Notes under the pieces: generated by a model | The model's input: only the letters and a program-made list of their open reading frames with translations | Databases searched by the model: none | Told to the model about the DNA's origin: nothing | Position numbers and translations under genes: made by a program | Shown here: piece after piece, positions 28,559-36,344 of the stretch | Position numbering within the stretch: position 1 is the first letter of the stretch | Layout of the letters: every line of letters begins with the position of its first letter | Source: Paramagnetospirillum kuznetsovii | Lineage (GTDB): Bacteria; Pseudomonadota; Alphaproteobacteria; Rhodospirillales; Magnetospirillaceae | Direction: 5' to 3' | Length of the DNA stretch: 64,000 nt | Assembly (NCBI RefSeq): GCF_003284725.1 | Contig: NZ_PGTO01000001.1 | Span: 482,445 to 546,444, forward strand

Positions 28559-28714
28559 TCAGATGGCGGAGGGCAGCCCGGACTGGCTGGCATGACGCTC
28601 CGCATCGCGTTCGGCGCGGACGGCGTGCCGCCATGCGCTGATGGAAATGACGGCGCCAAGCAGGGCGAGAATGCCGACGGCGGCCATCACGATATCCATG
28701 GTGGTAAAGTGCAT
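28559..28714 (-). CDS. 51-residue single-pass membrane protein
   Basis: Short gene read on the minus strand. A good ribosome binding site (TAGGAGAGTAAG) stands directly before ATG 28714, and the frame runs 51 codons to TGA. The product begins MHFTTMDIVMAAVGILALLG, continues with a hydrophobic helix to about residue 27, then a basic, polar tail (SAWRHAVRAERDAERHASQ). This is the usual design of small membrane-bound regulatory or stress proteins. No homologue is recognised. Other open frames across the same bases lack ribosome binding sites. Confidence 0.65.
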   Translation of the reverse strand: MHFTTMDIVMAAVGILALLGAVISISAWRHAVRAERDAERHASQSGLPSAI

Positions 28715-28880
28715 CTTACTCTCCTAAGCCCGCTCCACGGGGATTCGGGCTGCCACGCGGTTAAGCGTCGAGGAAGCTCTACACTTCTTTTCGCATCTGC
28801 GAAAGGGGGCGAAAACCGGCTATGCGCAAACCACATAGCTCCTTGGGCGAAGATGGTGGATGAAGCGCCCCGACAGACGA

Positions 28881-29333
28881 TCAGGCGGAATGAACCACAG
28901 GGGACGCCGCCGGGGCGGGGGCCGGAGTGGGCGCCGGAGCCGGTGCCGGAGCGGAAACCGGCGCGGCAGGGGGCGCGGCACCGATGGCGGCGGTGACGGC
29001 GGGGTCGGTGCCGGTGGCCTGGGGGGCCGGACCTGGGTCGGGGGGCGAGGTCGAGGCGGAGGATTCCTGGGACGAGGCGCCGTGGCGAATATATTCCTCA
29101 ACCGCCTTCTTCGACGGGTACTGGTCGCGCACTTCGCCGGTCTGGCCGTCGCGGAACTCCACCACCGCCAAACCGGCCTGGTAGTTGAAGTTCACCACGG
29201 GGCTGATGAAGGGCGCGGCCTCGGCGGAAACCACGTTGCCAGCCGGTTCCTTGGACGCGGAAACAGCCGCCCCGCCCTTCCCAGTGGAAGAGGAGTGAAG
29301 CTGGGCGTGTTCCGGTGCGGAGCCGACATACAT
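28881..29333 (-). CDS. FlaG-like domain protein with Ala/Pro-rich tail
   Basis: 150-aa protein with three parts: a polar N-terminus, a central segment of about 45 residues (VVNFNYQAGLAVVEFRDGQT, then GEVRDQYPSKKAVEEYIR), and a C-terminal tail made of alternating Ala and Pro. The central segment resembles the FlaG flagellar fold (hydrophobic strand, DxxTGEVxxQxPS, then a helix), but the match is by eye. No signal peptide. A strong promoter lies 40 bp upstream. No flagellar gene is in the window, so the assignment is tentative. Confidence 0.6.
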   Translation of the reverse strand: MYVGSAPEHAQLHSSSTGKGGAAVSASKEPAGNVVSAEAAPFISPVVNFNYQAGLAVVEFRDGQTGEVRDQYPSKKAVEEYIRHGASSQESSASTSPPDPGPAPQATGTDPAVTAAIGAAPPAAPVSAPAPAPAPTPAPAPAASPVVHSA

Positions 29334-29370
29334 GGCTTTCTGCCTAAAACGAGTTTTCTCGCTACTATGT

Positions 29371-29399
29371 TATATACTCTCATTGCCTCGAATTGGCAA
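29371..29399 (-). promoter_or_regulatory. Sigma-70 promoter of the FlaG-like gene
   Basis: On the minus strand TTGCCA (29399-29394) and TATATA (29376-29371) are separated by 17 bp. The region is locally AT-rich. The leader to ATG 29333 is about 30 bp and contains an AAAACGAGTTTT palindrome. Confidence 0.5.
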
Positions 29400-29466
29400 G
29401 GATTTTTGACTCTCCGGCGCCGGTCGGCTTGGGGCTAGGAATCTGAAATACAATGAAAATGTGGGC

Positions 29467-30249
29467 TTAGACGGTCCAGCCGGGCTTGCGCTTTTCCGCG
29501 AAGGCGGCCAGTCCTTCCCGGCCTTCCTCCGAACCGCGCAGGTCGGAAAAATGGGTGGCGGTATAGCGCAGTAGATCGGGCCCCATGGGGCTGTCGTCGA
29601 TCACCCGGATCAGTTCCTTGGCGGCGGCCTGGGCCTTGGGGCCGCCTTTCAGGCAGGCCTCGACGATATGGTCGCGGGCGGCGTCCAGCTTGTCGGCGGC
29701 GACGATTCCGTGCACCAGGCCAAGGCGCAGCGCCTCGCGGGCATCGAAGCGCTCGCCGGTCACCATGTAGCGGCGACAGGCGCGCGAGCCGATGGCGGCC
29801 GCGACATAAGGGGCATGCAGCGACGGCGCCAGGCCGAGGCGAACCTCGGACAGGGCAAAGCTGGCCTCCTCGGCGGCGATGGCGATGTCGGCGGCGGCGA
29901 CAAGACCGGCGCCGCCGCCCAGGGTGGCGCCCTGGACCATGGCCACCACCGGCTTGGGGCAGCGGTCGATGGCGTCGAACATCATGGCCAATTGGGCGGC
30001 GTCGCGTTGGATCTCGGCGGCGTCCCGGTCGGTGGTGCTTTGCAGCCAGGACAGGTCGATGCCCGCGCAGAAACTGGGCCCCCTTGCCTGGATCACCACC
30101 ACGCGGACGGCCTCGGCGACACCGATCTTCTGAAAGGCTTGGGTCAGATTGCCCGCCAATTGGGCGTCGATGGCGTTGTGAACCTCGGGGCGGCCAAGGG
30201 TCAGCGTGGCGATGGCGCCGGAAATCTTCACATGGAGGGCTTCGGTCAT
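29467..30249 (-). CDS. Enoyl-CoA hydratase/isomerase family protein
   Basis: 260-aa crotonase-fold enzyme acting on acyl-CoA thioesters. Oxyanion-hole segments are ARGPSFCAGIDLSWLQS near residues 54-70 and LGGGAGLVAAADIAIA near 108-123, and the second catalytic region is ALSEVRLGLAPSLHAPYV near 130-147. The exact reaction cannot be set from motifs. Candidates are short-chain enoyl-CoA hydratase or 3-methylglutaconyl-CoA hydratase, which it resembles in the CAGIDLSWL segment. It has no acyl-CoA neighbours here. Length is normal for the family. Confidence 0.88.
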   Translation of the reverse strand: MTEALHVKISGAIATLTLGRPEVHNAIDAQLAGNLTQAFQKIGVAEAVRVVVIQARGPSFCAGIDLSWLQSTTDRDAAEIQRDAAQLAMMFDAIDRCPKPVVAMVQGATLGGGAGLVAAADIAIAAEEASFALSEVRLGLAPSLHAPYVAAAIGSRACRRYMVTGERFDAREALRLGLVHGIVAADKLDAARDHIVEACLKGGPKAQAAAKELIRVIDDSPMGPDLLRYTATHFSDLRGSEEGREGLAAFAEKRKPGWTV

Positions 30250-30367
30250 GGGCGGCTTCCTCGCTGCAAGATGGGATCAGTAAACCATCTTGTCATGCCG
30301 ATGTCGACAGAGGCACCCCACAGGCGATATGGTCCCGGCCTCCCCATCAAGGCGGCGAGGATGCGCC

Positions 30368-30640
30368 ATGGAAAACCGTGAAATGTTCGACGAGATCAAC
30401 GCCCTGATCGGCTCGGTGGCCAAGGCGTTGGAGCTGAGCGAGATGGATGTGATCGGCGCCATCGAACAGGGCGATCTGGGCATGAGCATGATCACCGACG
30501 AACAGGGCCGCAACTGCGTCGAGGTCAGCCATGACGGCCGCACGGCGCGCATCTACCAAGGCGCCATCTTCCGCCCCGACGACGCGCCCGAGGCGGAAGC
30601 GGACGAGGATTGCGGCGGCGGCTGTTCCTGCGGCCACTAA
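30368..30640 (+). CDS. 90-residue protein with cysteine/glycine tail
   Basis: Starts MENREMFDEINALIG at ATG 30368, with GGCGAGG upstream; the open frame continues 26 codons further 5' but without a plausible start signal. The body is acidic and mixed helix/strand. The last residues are a cluster of Cys, Gly and His (DCGGGCSCGH), which looks like a metal-binding or metallochaperone tail. No family was recognised. The gene is monocistronic and convergent with the methyltransferase gene across a repeat. Confidence 0.65.
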   Translation: MENREMFDEINALIGSVAKALELSEMDVIGAIEQGDLGMSMITDEQGRNCVEVSHDGRTARIYQGAIFRPDDAPEAEADEDCGGGCSCGH

Positions 30641-30669
30641 TTCCGCTCGGCCGATGAAAAACTCTTGTG

Positions 30670-30735
30670 GAATGCGGCCGGGACGGCCGCGCTCCGAGGA
30701 TAGCGGGCCGTTTGGAGCGCGGGCGTCTCGCCCGC
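30670..30735. repeat. Palindromic GC repeat between two convergent genes
   Basis: Two hairpins, GCGGCCGGGACGGCCGC and GCGGGCGTCTCGCCCGC, lie in an outer inverted frame GCGCTCC / GGAGCGC. This type of double-palindrome is common between convergent genes in GC-rich Proteobacteria and can act as a bidirectional terminator here. Confidence 0.6.
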
Positions 30736-30755
30736 CTGACGCCCGAGGGACAATA

Positions 30756-31445
30756 TTATAGCTTCCGCGCCACCCAGCCGCCGAAGCACAGGGCGCGGAA
30801 ATAGGGCGCGGGCGGGCTGAAGCCGGTGGCGGTCAGCAACTCGGCAAGACGGGCCTCGGTCACCGGGTGGATGTCGCGGTCGATGTGGCGGAATCCCTTT
30901 TCCACCTCGCCTTCCGGGATGTCGGCGGCCAGTTGCAGATGCCGCCACCAGCCGCGCAATTGCTGCTGCCACGGGTCTTCCCAACTGCCGAACAGATCGG
31001 CCAGCACCAGCGGAGCGCCCGGCTTGAGGTGGGAGGAAATCTCGTCCAGCAGCGCCTGCTTGGCGCCGTCGTCGGCCAGGAAATGCATGACCAGCAAGAG
31101 GGTGGCGGCGTCGAACGGCTCGAATTTGGGCAGATCGCCCACCTTGGACGGATAAAGCCGCACCCGCTTGGTCAAGCCATGCTCGGCGACCTTGGCTTCG
31201 GCGTGATGCAGCATGTCCTTGGAGGGGTCGACTCCGACCACCGCCAGATTGGGGCAGCTTTCGGCCAGGGCGACGCATTCCACCCCGGTACCGGCACCGA
31301 CCACCAAGGCGCGGCCCTTGCCCGAGGTGGTCTCGGCGACGATCTGGCACGACAGGACGTGCAGTGCCTCGTAACCGGGGATGGCTTCGCGCACCCGCCG
31401 GTCATAGGCCTCGGCGCGATCCTTGTCCCAGTGATCCTTGGTCAT
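30756..31445 (-). CDS. Class I SAM-dependent methyltransferase
   Basis: 229-aa methyltransferase. The SAM-binding motif I is ALVVGAGTGVECVALAES near residues 47-64, the acidic end of strand 2 is VVGVDPSKDM near 69-78, and motif III is FDAATLLLVMHFL near 109-121. The C-terminal part (SSHLKPGAPLVLADLFGSW) is typical of small-molecule methyltransferases; the substrate is unknown. Start ATG 31445 overlaps the trmL stop by ATGA, so translation is coupled. An in-frame start 10 codons earlier lies inside trmL. Confidence 0.82.
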   Translation of the reverse strand: MTKDHWDKDRAEAYDRRVREAIPGYEALHVLSCQIVAETTSGKGRALVVGAGTGVECVALAESCPNLAVVGVDPSKDMLHHAEAKVAEHGLTKRVRLYPSKVGDLPKFEPFDAATLLLVMHFLADDGAKQALLDEISSHLKPGAPLVLADLFGSWEDPWQQQLRGWWRHLQLAADIPEGEVEKGFRHIDRDIHPVTEARLAELLTATGFSPPAPYFRALCFGGWVARKL

Positions 31446-31936
31446 GACCTTAACTCCCCCTCTTCCTCGTCGCACGGAAAGCCGTCCAGGCGGCGCAGCG
31501 CTTCCCCCGTGGCGATGGCCGCCGCCAGGGCCACGTTGAGCGAACGCGGGCCGGTCCTCATGGGAATGCGGATGCGCGCATGGGCGGCCCGGGCGACCTC
31601 CGGCGGCACGCCGGCGCTTTCGCGTCCCACCATGATGGTGTCGCCGGGAGCGAAAGGGAAGCGGTCATGACGATGCTCGCCTTGCGTGGTCAGTAGAATC
31701 AGCCGACGCCCCTGCGCGGCCAGCGAACGGGCGAAGGCCTCCCAGCTTGAGTGCCGGACATAGCTGGCATGCTCGATATAATCCATGCCTGCGCGGCGAA
31801 CCTTACGTTCATCAAGGACAAAGCCGCAGGGTTCGATTATATCCACCGCGACGCCCAGGCAGGCCGATAGCCGCAGCAACGTCCCGGCGTTCTGCGGAAT
31901 ATCCGGCTGATAGAGGGCGAGCCGAAGCTTCTCCAT
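31442..31936 (-). CDS. trmL: tRNA (cytidine/uridine-34-2'-O)-methyltransferase
   Basis: 164-aa SPOUT-class enzyme that methylates the ribose of wobble nucleotide 34 in leucine tRNAs. Motifs are YQPDIPQNAGTLLRLSACLG near residues 9-28, VGRESAGVPPEV near 103-114 and the C-terminal knot MRTGPRSLNVALAAAIATGE near 126-145. The length fits the family. Its start codon has little leader before the divergent petA promoter. A methyltransferase gene follows with an ATGA overlap. Confidence 0.93.
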   Translation of the reverse strand: MEKLRLALYQPDIPQNAGTLLRLSACLGVAVDIIEPCGFVLDERKVRRAGMDYIEHASYVRHSSWEAFARSLAAQGRRLILLTTQGEHRHDRFPFAPGDTIMVGRESAGVPPEVARAAHARIRIPMRTGPRSLNVALAAAIATGEALRRLDGFPCDEEEGELRS

Positions 31937-31971
31937 ATATTAACAAACCCGCATACATGACGAGACGGCAG

Positions 31972-32000
31972 TTGAAACCAAGATGCCGATGTGTTTAATA
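31972..32000 (+). promoter_or_regulatory. Promoter of the bc1 operon
   Basis: TTGAAA at 31972-31977 and TTAATA at 31995-32000 have 17-bp spacing, 34 bp before the petA ATG with AAGAGGA as ribosome binding site. No clear FNR-type dyad was seen. Confidence 0.5.
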
Positions 32001-32034
32001 GTCGCGCTTCCGCGGGCCAACAAGAGGATTAGAC

Positions 32035-32589
32035 ATGGCTGATCAGGCACATAATGCCCAGCCCTCGTCGGTGGACGGGCAGACGCGGCGGGATTTCCTG
32101 CTGTATGCTACCTCCACCGTCGGAGCGGTCGGGACGGGCTTGGCGTTGTGGCCGTTCGTGCAAAGCATGAACCCTGCCGCCGACACCCTGGCGCTTTCAA
32201 CCACTGACGTCGATATTTCGGCGATCAAGCCGGGTCAGTCCGTGACCGTGGTTTGGCGCGGCAAGCCGGTGTTCGTCCGGCATCGCCTCCCCGAGGAGAT
32301 CACTGCCGCCGAGCAGGCCGTCATGGCTGATCTGCGCGAGGCGCAGAAGGACTCGGACCGCGTGAAGAAGCCGGAATGGCTGATCCTGGTCGGCGTGTGC
32401 ACCCATCTGGGCTGCGTGCCGCTGGGTCAGAAGCCCGCCGATCCCAGGGGGGATTTCGGCGGCTGGTTCTGCCCGTGCCACGGCTCGCACTACGACACCT
32501 CCGGTCGTATCCGCAAGGGTCCGGCTCCGGCCAATCTGCCGGTGCCGCCCTATCAGTTCACCAGCGACACCACCGTCCGGATCGGCTGA
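32035..32589 (+). CDS. petA: Ubiquinol-cytochrome c reductase Rieske iron-sulfur subunit
   Basis: 184-aa Rieske subunit of the cytochrome bc1 complex. The N-terminus carries a twin-arginine-like motif ([17 protein letters not shown]) and a single transmembrane helix, so it is exported by Tat and stays anchored. The [2Fe-2S] ligands are in [10 protein letters not shown] (near residues 122-131) and CPCHGSHYD (near 145-153), and the [11 protein letters not shown] region follows. It accepts one electron from quinol and passes it to cytochrome c1. The cytochrome b/c1 fusion gene starts 11 bp downstream. Confidence 0.97.
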   Translation: MADQAHNAQPSSVDGQTRRDFLLYATSTVGAVGTGLALWPFVQSMNPAADTLALSTTDVDISAIKPGQSVTVVWRGKPVFVRHRLPEEITAAEQAVMADLREAQKDSDRVKKPEWLILVGVCTHLGCVPLGQKPADPRGDFGGWFCPCHGSHYDTSGRIRKGPAPANLPVPPYQFTSDTTVRIG

Positions 32590-32600
32590 GGGGGCCCGCA

Positions 32601-34598
32601 ATGAGCGACTTCAAGAGCAACAACAAGGTGGTCAACTGGGTCGAAGAGCGCCTGCCCATCTTCTCGATGATGCAGCATTCCGCCATCGACTATCCGACCC
32701 CGCGCAATTTGAACTACTGGTGGAACTTCGGTTCGCTGGCCGCGGTGATGCTGATCATCATGATCCTCACCGGCCTGTTCCTGGCCATGAACTATTCCTC
32801 CCACACCTCGCTGGCCTTCGACTCGGTCGAACGCATCATGCGCGACGTGAATTACGGCTGGCTGCTGCGCTATCTGCACGCCAACGGCGCGTCCATGTTC
32901 TTCATCCTGGTCTACATCCACATCTTCCGCGGTCTGTACTACGGTTCGTACAAGTCCCCGCGCGAGATTCTGTGGTTCGTCGGCATCGCCATCTATCTGG
33001 CCATGATGGCCACCGGCTTCCTGGGCTATGTGCTGCCCTGGGGTCAGATGTCGTTCTGGGGCGCCACGGTGATCACCAACCTGTTCTCCGCCTTCCCGGT
33101 GGTGGGCGAATTCATCGTCACCTTGCTGTGGGGCGGCTTCTCGGTGGACAACCCCACCCTGAACCGGTTCTTCGCCCTGCACTTCCTGGTGCCGTTCGTC
33201 ATCCTGGGTCTGGTTGTGGTGCATGTCTGGGCGCTGCACACCGTGAAGTCCAACAATCCGCTGGGTATCGAGATGAAGGGGCCGCAGGATTCCATCCCGT
33301 TCCACCCCTTCTACACCATCAAGGATCTGTTCGGCGTTGCCCTGTTCATGATGGTCTATCTGGCCTTCGTGTTCTGGGCGCCCAACTTCTTCGGCGAGCC
33401 GGACAACTACATCCCCGCCAATCCCATGGTGACCCCGCCGCACATCGTGCCCGAATGGTACTATCTGCCGTTCTACGCGATCTTGCGCGCCTTCACCTTC
33501 GACCTGCCGTTCCTGCCGGCCAAGTTGCAGGGCGTGCTGGCCATGTTCTCGGCCATCCTGATCCTGTTCGCTCTGCCCTGGCTGGACACCTCCAAGGTGC
33601 GTTCCGCCAAGTTCCGGCCGCTGTACCGCCAGTTCTTCTGGCTGTTCCTGGTCAACGCCCTGGTTCTGGGCTATGTGGGCGGCAAGCCGGCGGAAGGCAT
33701 CCTGGTCAAGATCGGCCAGTTCTGCACCGCCTACTACTTCGCCCATTTCCTGATACTGCTGCCGCTGCTGGGCAAGATCGAGAAGCCCAAGGCCCTGCCC
33801 GCATCCATCGCTTCGCCGGTGGTGAAGGCGGCCGCTCTCGGCGTCATGATCCTGGTCGGTCTCGCCGGGTTCTCCGGCTCGGCCTCCGCCAATGCCGGCG
33901 GCGGTCCCGAGCTGAAGAAGCCCGCGACGGCGTTCTCGTGGGAGGGCGTGTTCGGTCACTACGACAAGGCCGCGCTCAAGCGGGGTTGGCAGGTCTATCA
34001 CGACGTCTGCTCCGCCTGCCATTCCATGCGGCTGGTGTCGTATCGCAACTTGGCCGATATCGGTTTCACCGCCGATGAGATCAAGACCATCGCCGCCGAG
34101 AAGGAAGTCCCGGCCGAGCCCAACGACGAAGGCGTGGTGCTCAACCGTCCCGCCCGCGCGTCGGACCGCTTCGTCTCGCCGTTCCCCAACGAGAAGGCCG
34201 CCCAGGCCGCCAATGGCGGCGCGCTGCCGCCGGATCTCTCGCTGATGAACAAGGCGCGGGTCAGCGGTCCCTACTACGTCTACTCGCTGATGCTGGGCTA
34301 CGAAGACGCCGCCCCGGAAGGTCATCCCATTCCGGAAGGCAAGTTCTTCAACCACTACTTCCCCGGCAATGCCATCAGCATGCCCCAGGTGGTCAACGAC
34401 GACATCGTGTCCTACACCGATGGCACCAAGGCCACCAAGGAGCAGATCGCTTCCGACATCGTGACCTTCCTGAACTGGGCCGCCGAGCCCGAGCTCGACG
34501 CCCGCAAGGGCATGGGCGTGAAGGTCATGGTCTTCCTGGCCGTGCTGACGGCTCTGCTCTTCGCGCTGAAGCGGCAGATCTGGAAGGATATCCACTGA
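32601..34598 (+). CDS. fbcH: Cytochrome b / cytochrome c1 fusion polyprotein
   Basis: 665-aa single frame joining two bc1 subunits that are often separate genes. Residues about 1-400 are cytochrome b with eight helices; paired heme ligands lie in [11 protein letters not shown] and [16 protein letters not shown], with the quinol-site [13 protein letters not shown]. Then a hydrophobic segment ([19 protein letters not shown]) with an AxA signal-peptidase site, followed by cytochrome c1 with heme motif [15 protein letters not shown] near residues 470-484 and a C-terminal anchor helix ([15 protein letters not shown]). The same arrangement is known as fbcH in Bradyrhizobium, where it is cleaved after translation; cleavage after ASA is inferred here. 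No internal stop or frameshift is seen. Confidence 0.95.
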   Translation: MSDFKSNNKVVNWVEERLPIFSMMQHSAIDYPTPRNLNYWWNFGSLAAVMLIIMILTGLFLAMNYSSHTSLAFDSVERIMRDVNYGWLLRYLHANGASMFFILVYIHIFRGLYYGSYKSPREILWFVGIAIYLAMMATGFLGYVLPWGQMSFWGATVITNLFSAFPVVGEFIVTLLWGGFSVDNPTLNRFFALHFLVPFVILGLVVVHVWALHTVKSNNPLGIEMKGPQDSIPFHPFYTIKDLFGVALFMMVYLAFVFWAPNFFGEPDNYIPANPMVTPPHIVPEWYYLPFYAILRAFTFDLPFLPAKLQGVLAMFSAILILFALPWLDTSKVRSAKFRPLYRQFFWLFLVNALVLGYVGGKPAEGILVKIGQFCTAYYFAHFLILLPLLGKIEKPKALPASIASPVVKAAALGVMILVGLAGFSGSASANAGGGPELKKPATAFSWEGVFGHYDKAALKRGWQVYHDVCSACHSMRLVSYRNLADIGFTADEIKTIAAEKEVPAEPNDEGVVLNRPARASDRFVSPFPNEKAAQAANGGALPPDLSLMNKARVSGPYYVYSLMLGYEDAAPEGHPIPEGKFFNHYFPGNAISMPQVVNDDIVSYTDGTKATKEQIASDIVTFLNWAAEPELDARKGMGVKVMVFLAVLTALLFALKRQIWKDIH

Positions 34599-34624
34599 TC
34601 CCTCCCGCCTGACGCGGAAACAAC

Positions 34625-34660
34625 GACGGCCGCCCCGGCGACAGGGCGGCCGTTTTGTTT
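34625..34660. terminator. Bidirectional terminator after the bc1 operon
   Basis: ACGGCCGCCC (34626-34635) pairs with GGGCGGCCGT (34644-34653), followed by TTTTGTTT. The convergent ubiD stop codon lies immediately after it. Confidence 0.85.
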
Positions 34661-36172
34661 CTATTTCCAGATCGGCTTGCCCGAGCCCGGCAGGCCCAGT
34701 TCGGCCCAGCGATCGGTGACGCGGTTCACCACGTCCGTGTCCATGCGGATTTTCTCGCCCCATTCGCGGTGGGTCTCGGGCGGCCATTTGTTGGTGGCGT
34801 CCATGCCCAGCTTGCCGCCTAGGCCTGATTCCGGACTGGCGAAATCCAGATAGTCGATGGGGGTGCCCTCGATCACCGTGATGTCGCGGGCGGGGTCCAT
34901 GCGGGTGGAGATGGCCCACATGACGTCCTTCCAGTTCCGCGCGTCGATGTCGTCATCCACCACGATGACGAATTTGGTGTACATGAACTGCTTGAGGAAG
35001 CTCCACACCCCGAACATCACCCGCTTGGCGTGGCCGGGATAGGCCTTCTTGATGGAGACAACGGCGATGCGGTACGAGCAGCCCTCGGGCGGCAGCCAGA
35101 AATCGACGATCTCGGGGAATTGCTGGCTCAGCAGCGGAATGAACACTTCGTTCAGCGCTTCGCCCAGCACGCTGGGCTCATCCGGTGGGCGGCCGGTGAA
35201 GGTGGAGAGGTAAATGGGGGCCTTGCGCATGGTGATGGCGGAAACGCGAAAGACCGGGAAATCCTCCACCGAGTTGTAATAGCCGGTGTGGTCGCCATAA
35301 GGGCCTTCCGGCCCGTGCTCGTCCAGCATGACATGGCCTTCCAGCACGATCTCGGCCTCGGCCGGCACCTTCAGCGGCACCGTCTTGCAGTCCACCAGCT
35401 CCACCTTCTTGCCGCGCAGCAATCCGGCGAACTGATATTCCGACAAAGTCTCGGGGACCGGCGTGACGGCGGCGATGATGGTGCCGGGATCGGCGCCGAT
35501 GACCACGGCGGCGGGCATGGGTTCCTTCTTGGCGGCGGCCCAACGCTGGAAATGCTGGGCGCCGCCGCGATGCTTCAGCCAGCGCATCAAGGTGGTGTTT
35601 CGCCCCGTCACCTGCATGCGGTAGATGCCCAGGTTGAAGCCGTCGCGCTTGTCGTCCTTGTCGGGGCCTTGGGTGACCACCAGCGGCCAGGTGATCAGCG
35701 GCGCCGGTTCGCCCGGCCAACAGCCCTGGATGGGCAGGGCCGACAGATCCACCTGATCGCCGGTCAGCACCACCTGCTGGCAGGGCGCGTTGCTCACCGT
35801 CTTGGGGCGCATGGCCATGACCGTCTTGGCCAAGGGCAGCATCTCGAGTGCTTCGCGCCAGCCGCCGGGCGGCTCCGGCTGCTTGAGGAAGGCGAGAGTC
35901 TCGCCCACCTCCCGCAGTTGATGCGGTTCGCGGTCCATGCCCCAGGCGACCCGTTCCACCGTGCCGAACAGATTGACCAGCACTGGCATGGGATAGCGCG
36001 ATCCGTCGGGGCGCACCACATTCTCGAACAGGACGGCGGGGCCGCCCTCGGCCAGCAGGCGGGTCTGGATCTCGGTCATTTCCAGATGGGGCGAAACCGG
36101 CGCGGTCACGCGCTTCAGCCGACCGGCGTCTTCCAGGCGGGCGATGAAATCGCGCAAGCTGTCATAGGGCAT
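34661..36172 (-). CDS. ubiD: 3-octaprenyl-4-hydroxybenzoate carboxy-lyase
   Basis: 503-aa prenylated-FMN-dependent decarboxylase of ubiquinone synthesis. It removes the carboxyl group from prenylated 4-hydroxybenzoate. It begins with [19 protein letters not shown]. Typical segments are [24 protein letters not shown] (prFMN-binding, near residues 183-206), [13 protein letters not shown] near 290-302 and the [16 protein letters not shown] [11 protein letters not shown] near 366-376. The gene is on the minus strand between the bc1 operon and the HD-GYP gene. Its product makes the ubiquinone used by SdhAB, PyrD and bc1. Its partner UbiX, which makes prFMN, is not in the window. Confidence 0.95.
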   Translation of the reverse strand: MPYDSLRDFIARLEDAGRLKRVTAPVSPHLEMTEIQTRLLAEGGPAVLFENVVRPDGSRYPMPVLVNLFGTVERVAWGMDREPHQLREVGETLAFLKQPEPPGGWREALEMLPLAKTVMAMRPKTVSNAPCQQVVLTGDQVDLSALPIQGCWPGEPAPLITWPLVVTQGPDKDDKRDGFNLGIYRMQVTGRNTTLMRWLKHRGGAQHFQRWAAAKKEPMPAAVVIGADPGTIIAAVTPVPETLSEYQFAGLLRGKKVELVDCKTVPLKVPAEAEIVLEGHVMLDEHGPEGPYGDHTGYYNSVEDFPVFRVSAITMRKAPIYLSTFTGRPPDEPSVLGEALNEVFIPLLSQQFPEIVDFWLPPEGCSYRIAVVSIKKAYPGHAKRVMFGVWSFLKQFMYTKFVIVVDDDIDARNWKDVMWAISTRMDPARDITVIEGTPIDYLDFASPESGLGGKLGMDATNKWPPETHREWGEKIRMDTDVVNRVTDRWAELGLPGSGKPIWK

Positions 36173-36344
36173 ATCCGGCTCTCCAAGGTCAGGCGGACAG
36201 GGGACGACGAACGCGCTTTGTCGTCAAGACCGGGATCGACTTGTGCTAAAATATACGGTGCACCCCTGACTTCCCGTCTCCGGTGAATCGCTGTAGGCTT
36301 TTCGTTCGGGTTGCTGATAGCCCGAAAGATATAGAGAGCCCGTC

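Noticed and set aside
32553..34919. Minus-strand open frame of about 790 codons opposite the bc1 operon
   Set aside because: Shadow of the cytochrome b/c1 gene, with composition typical of antisense GC-rich frames and no start signal.
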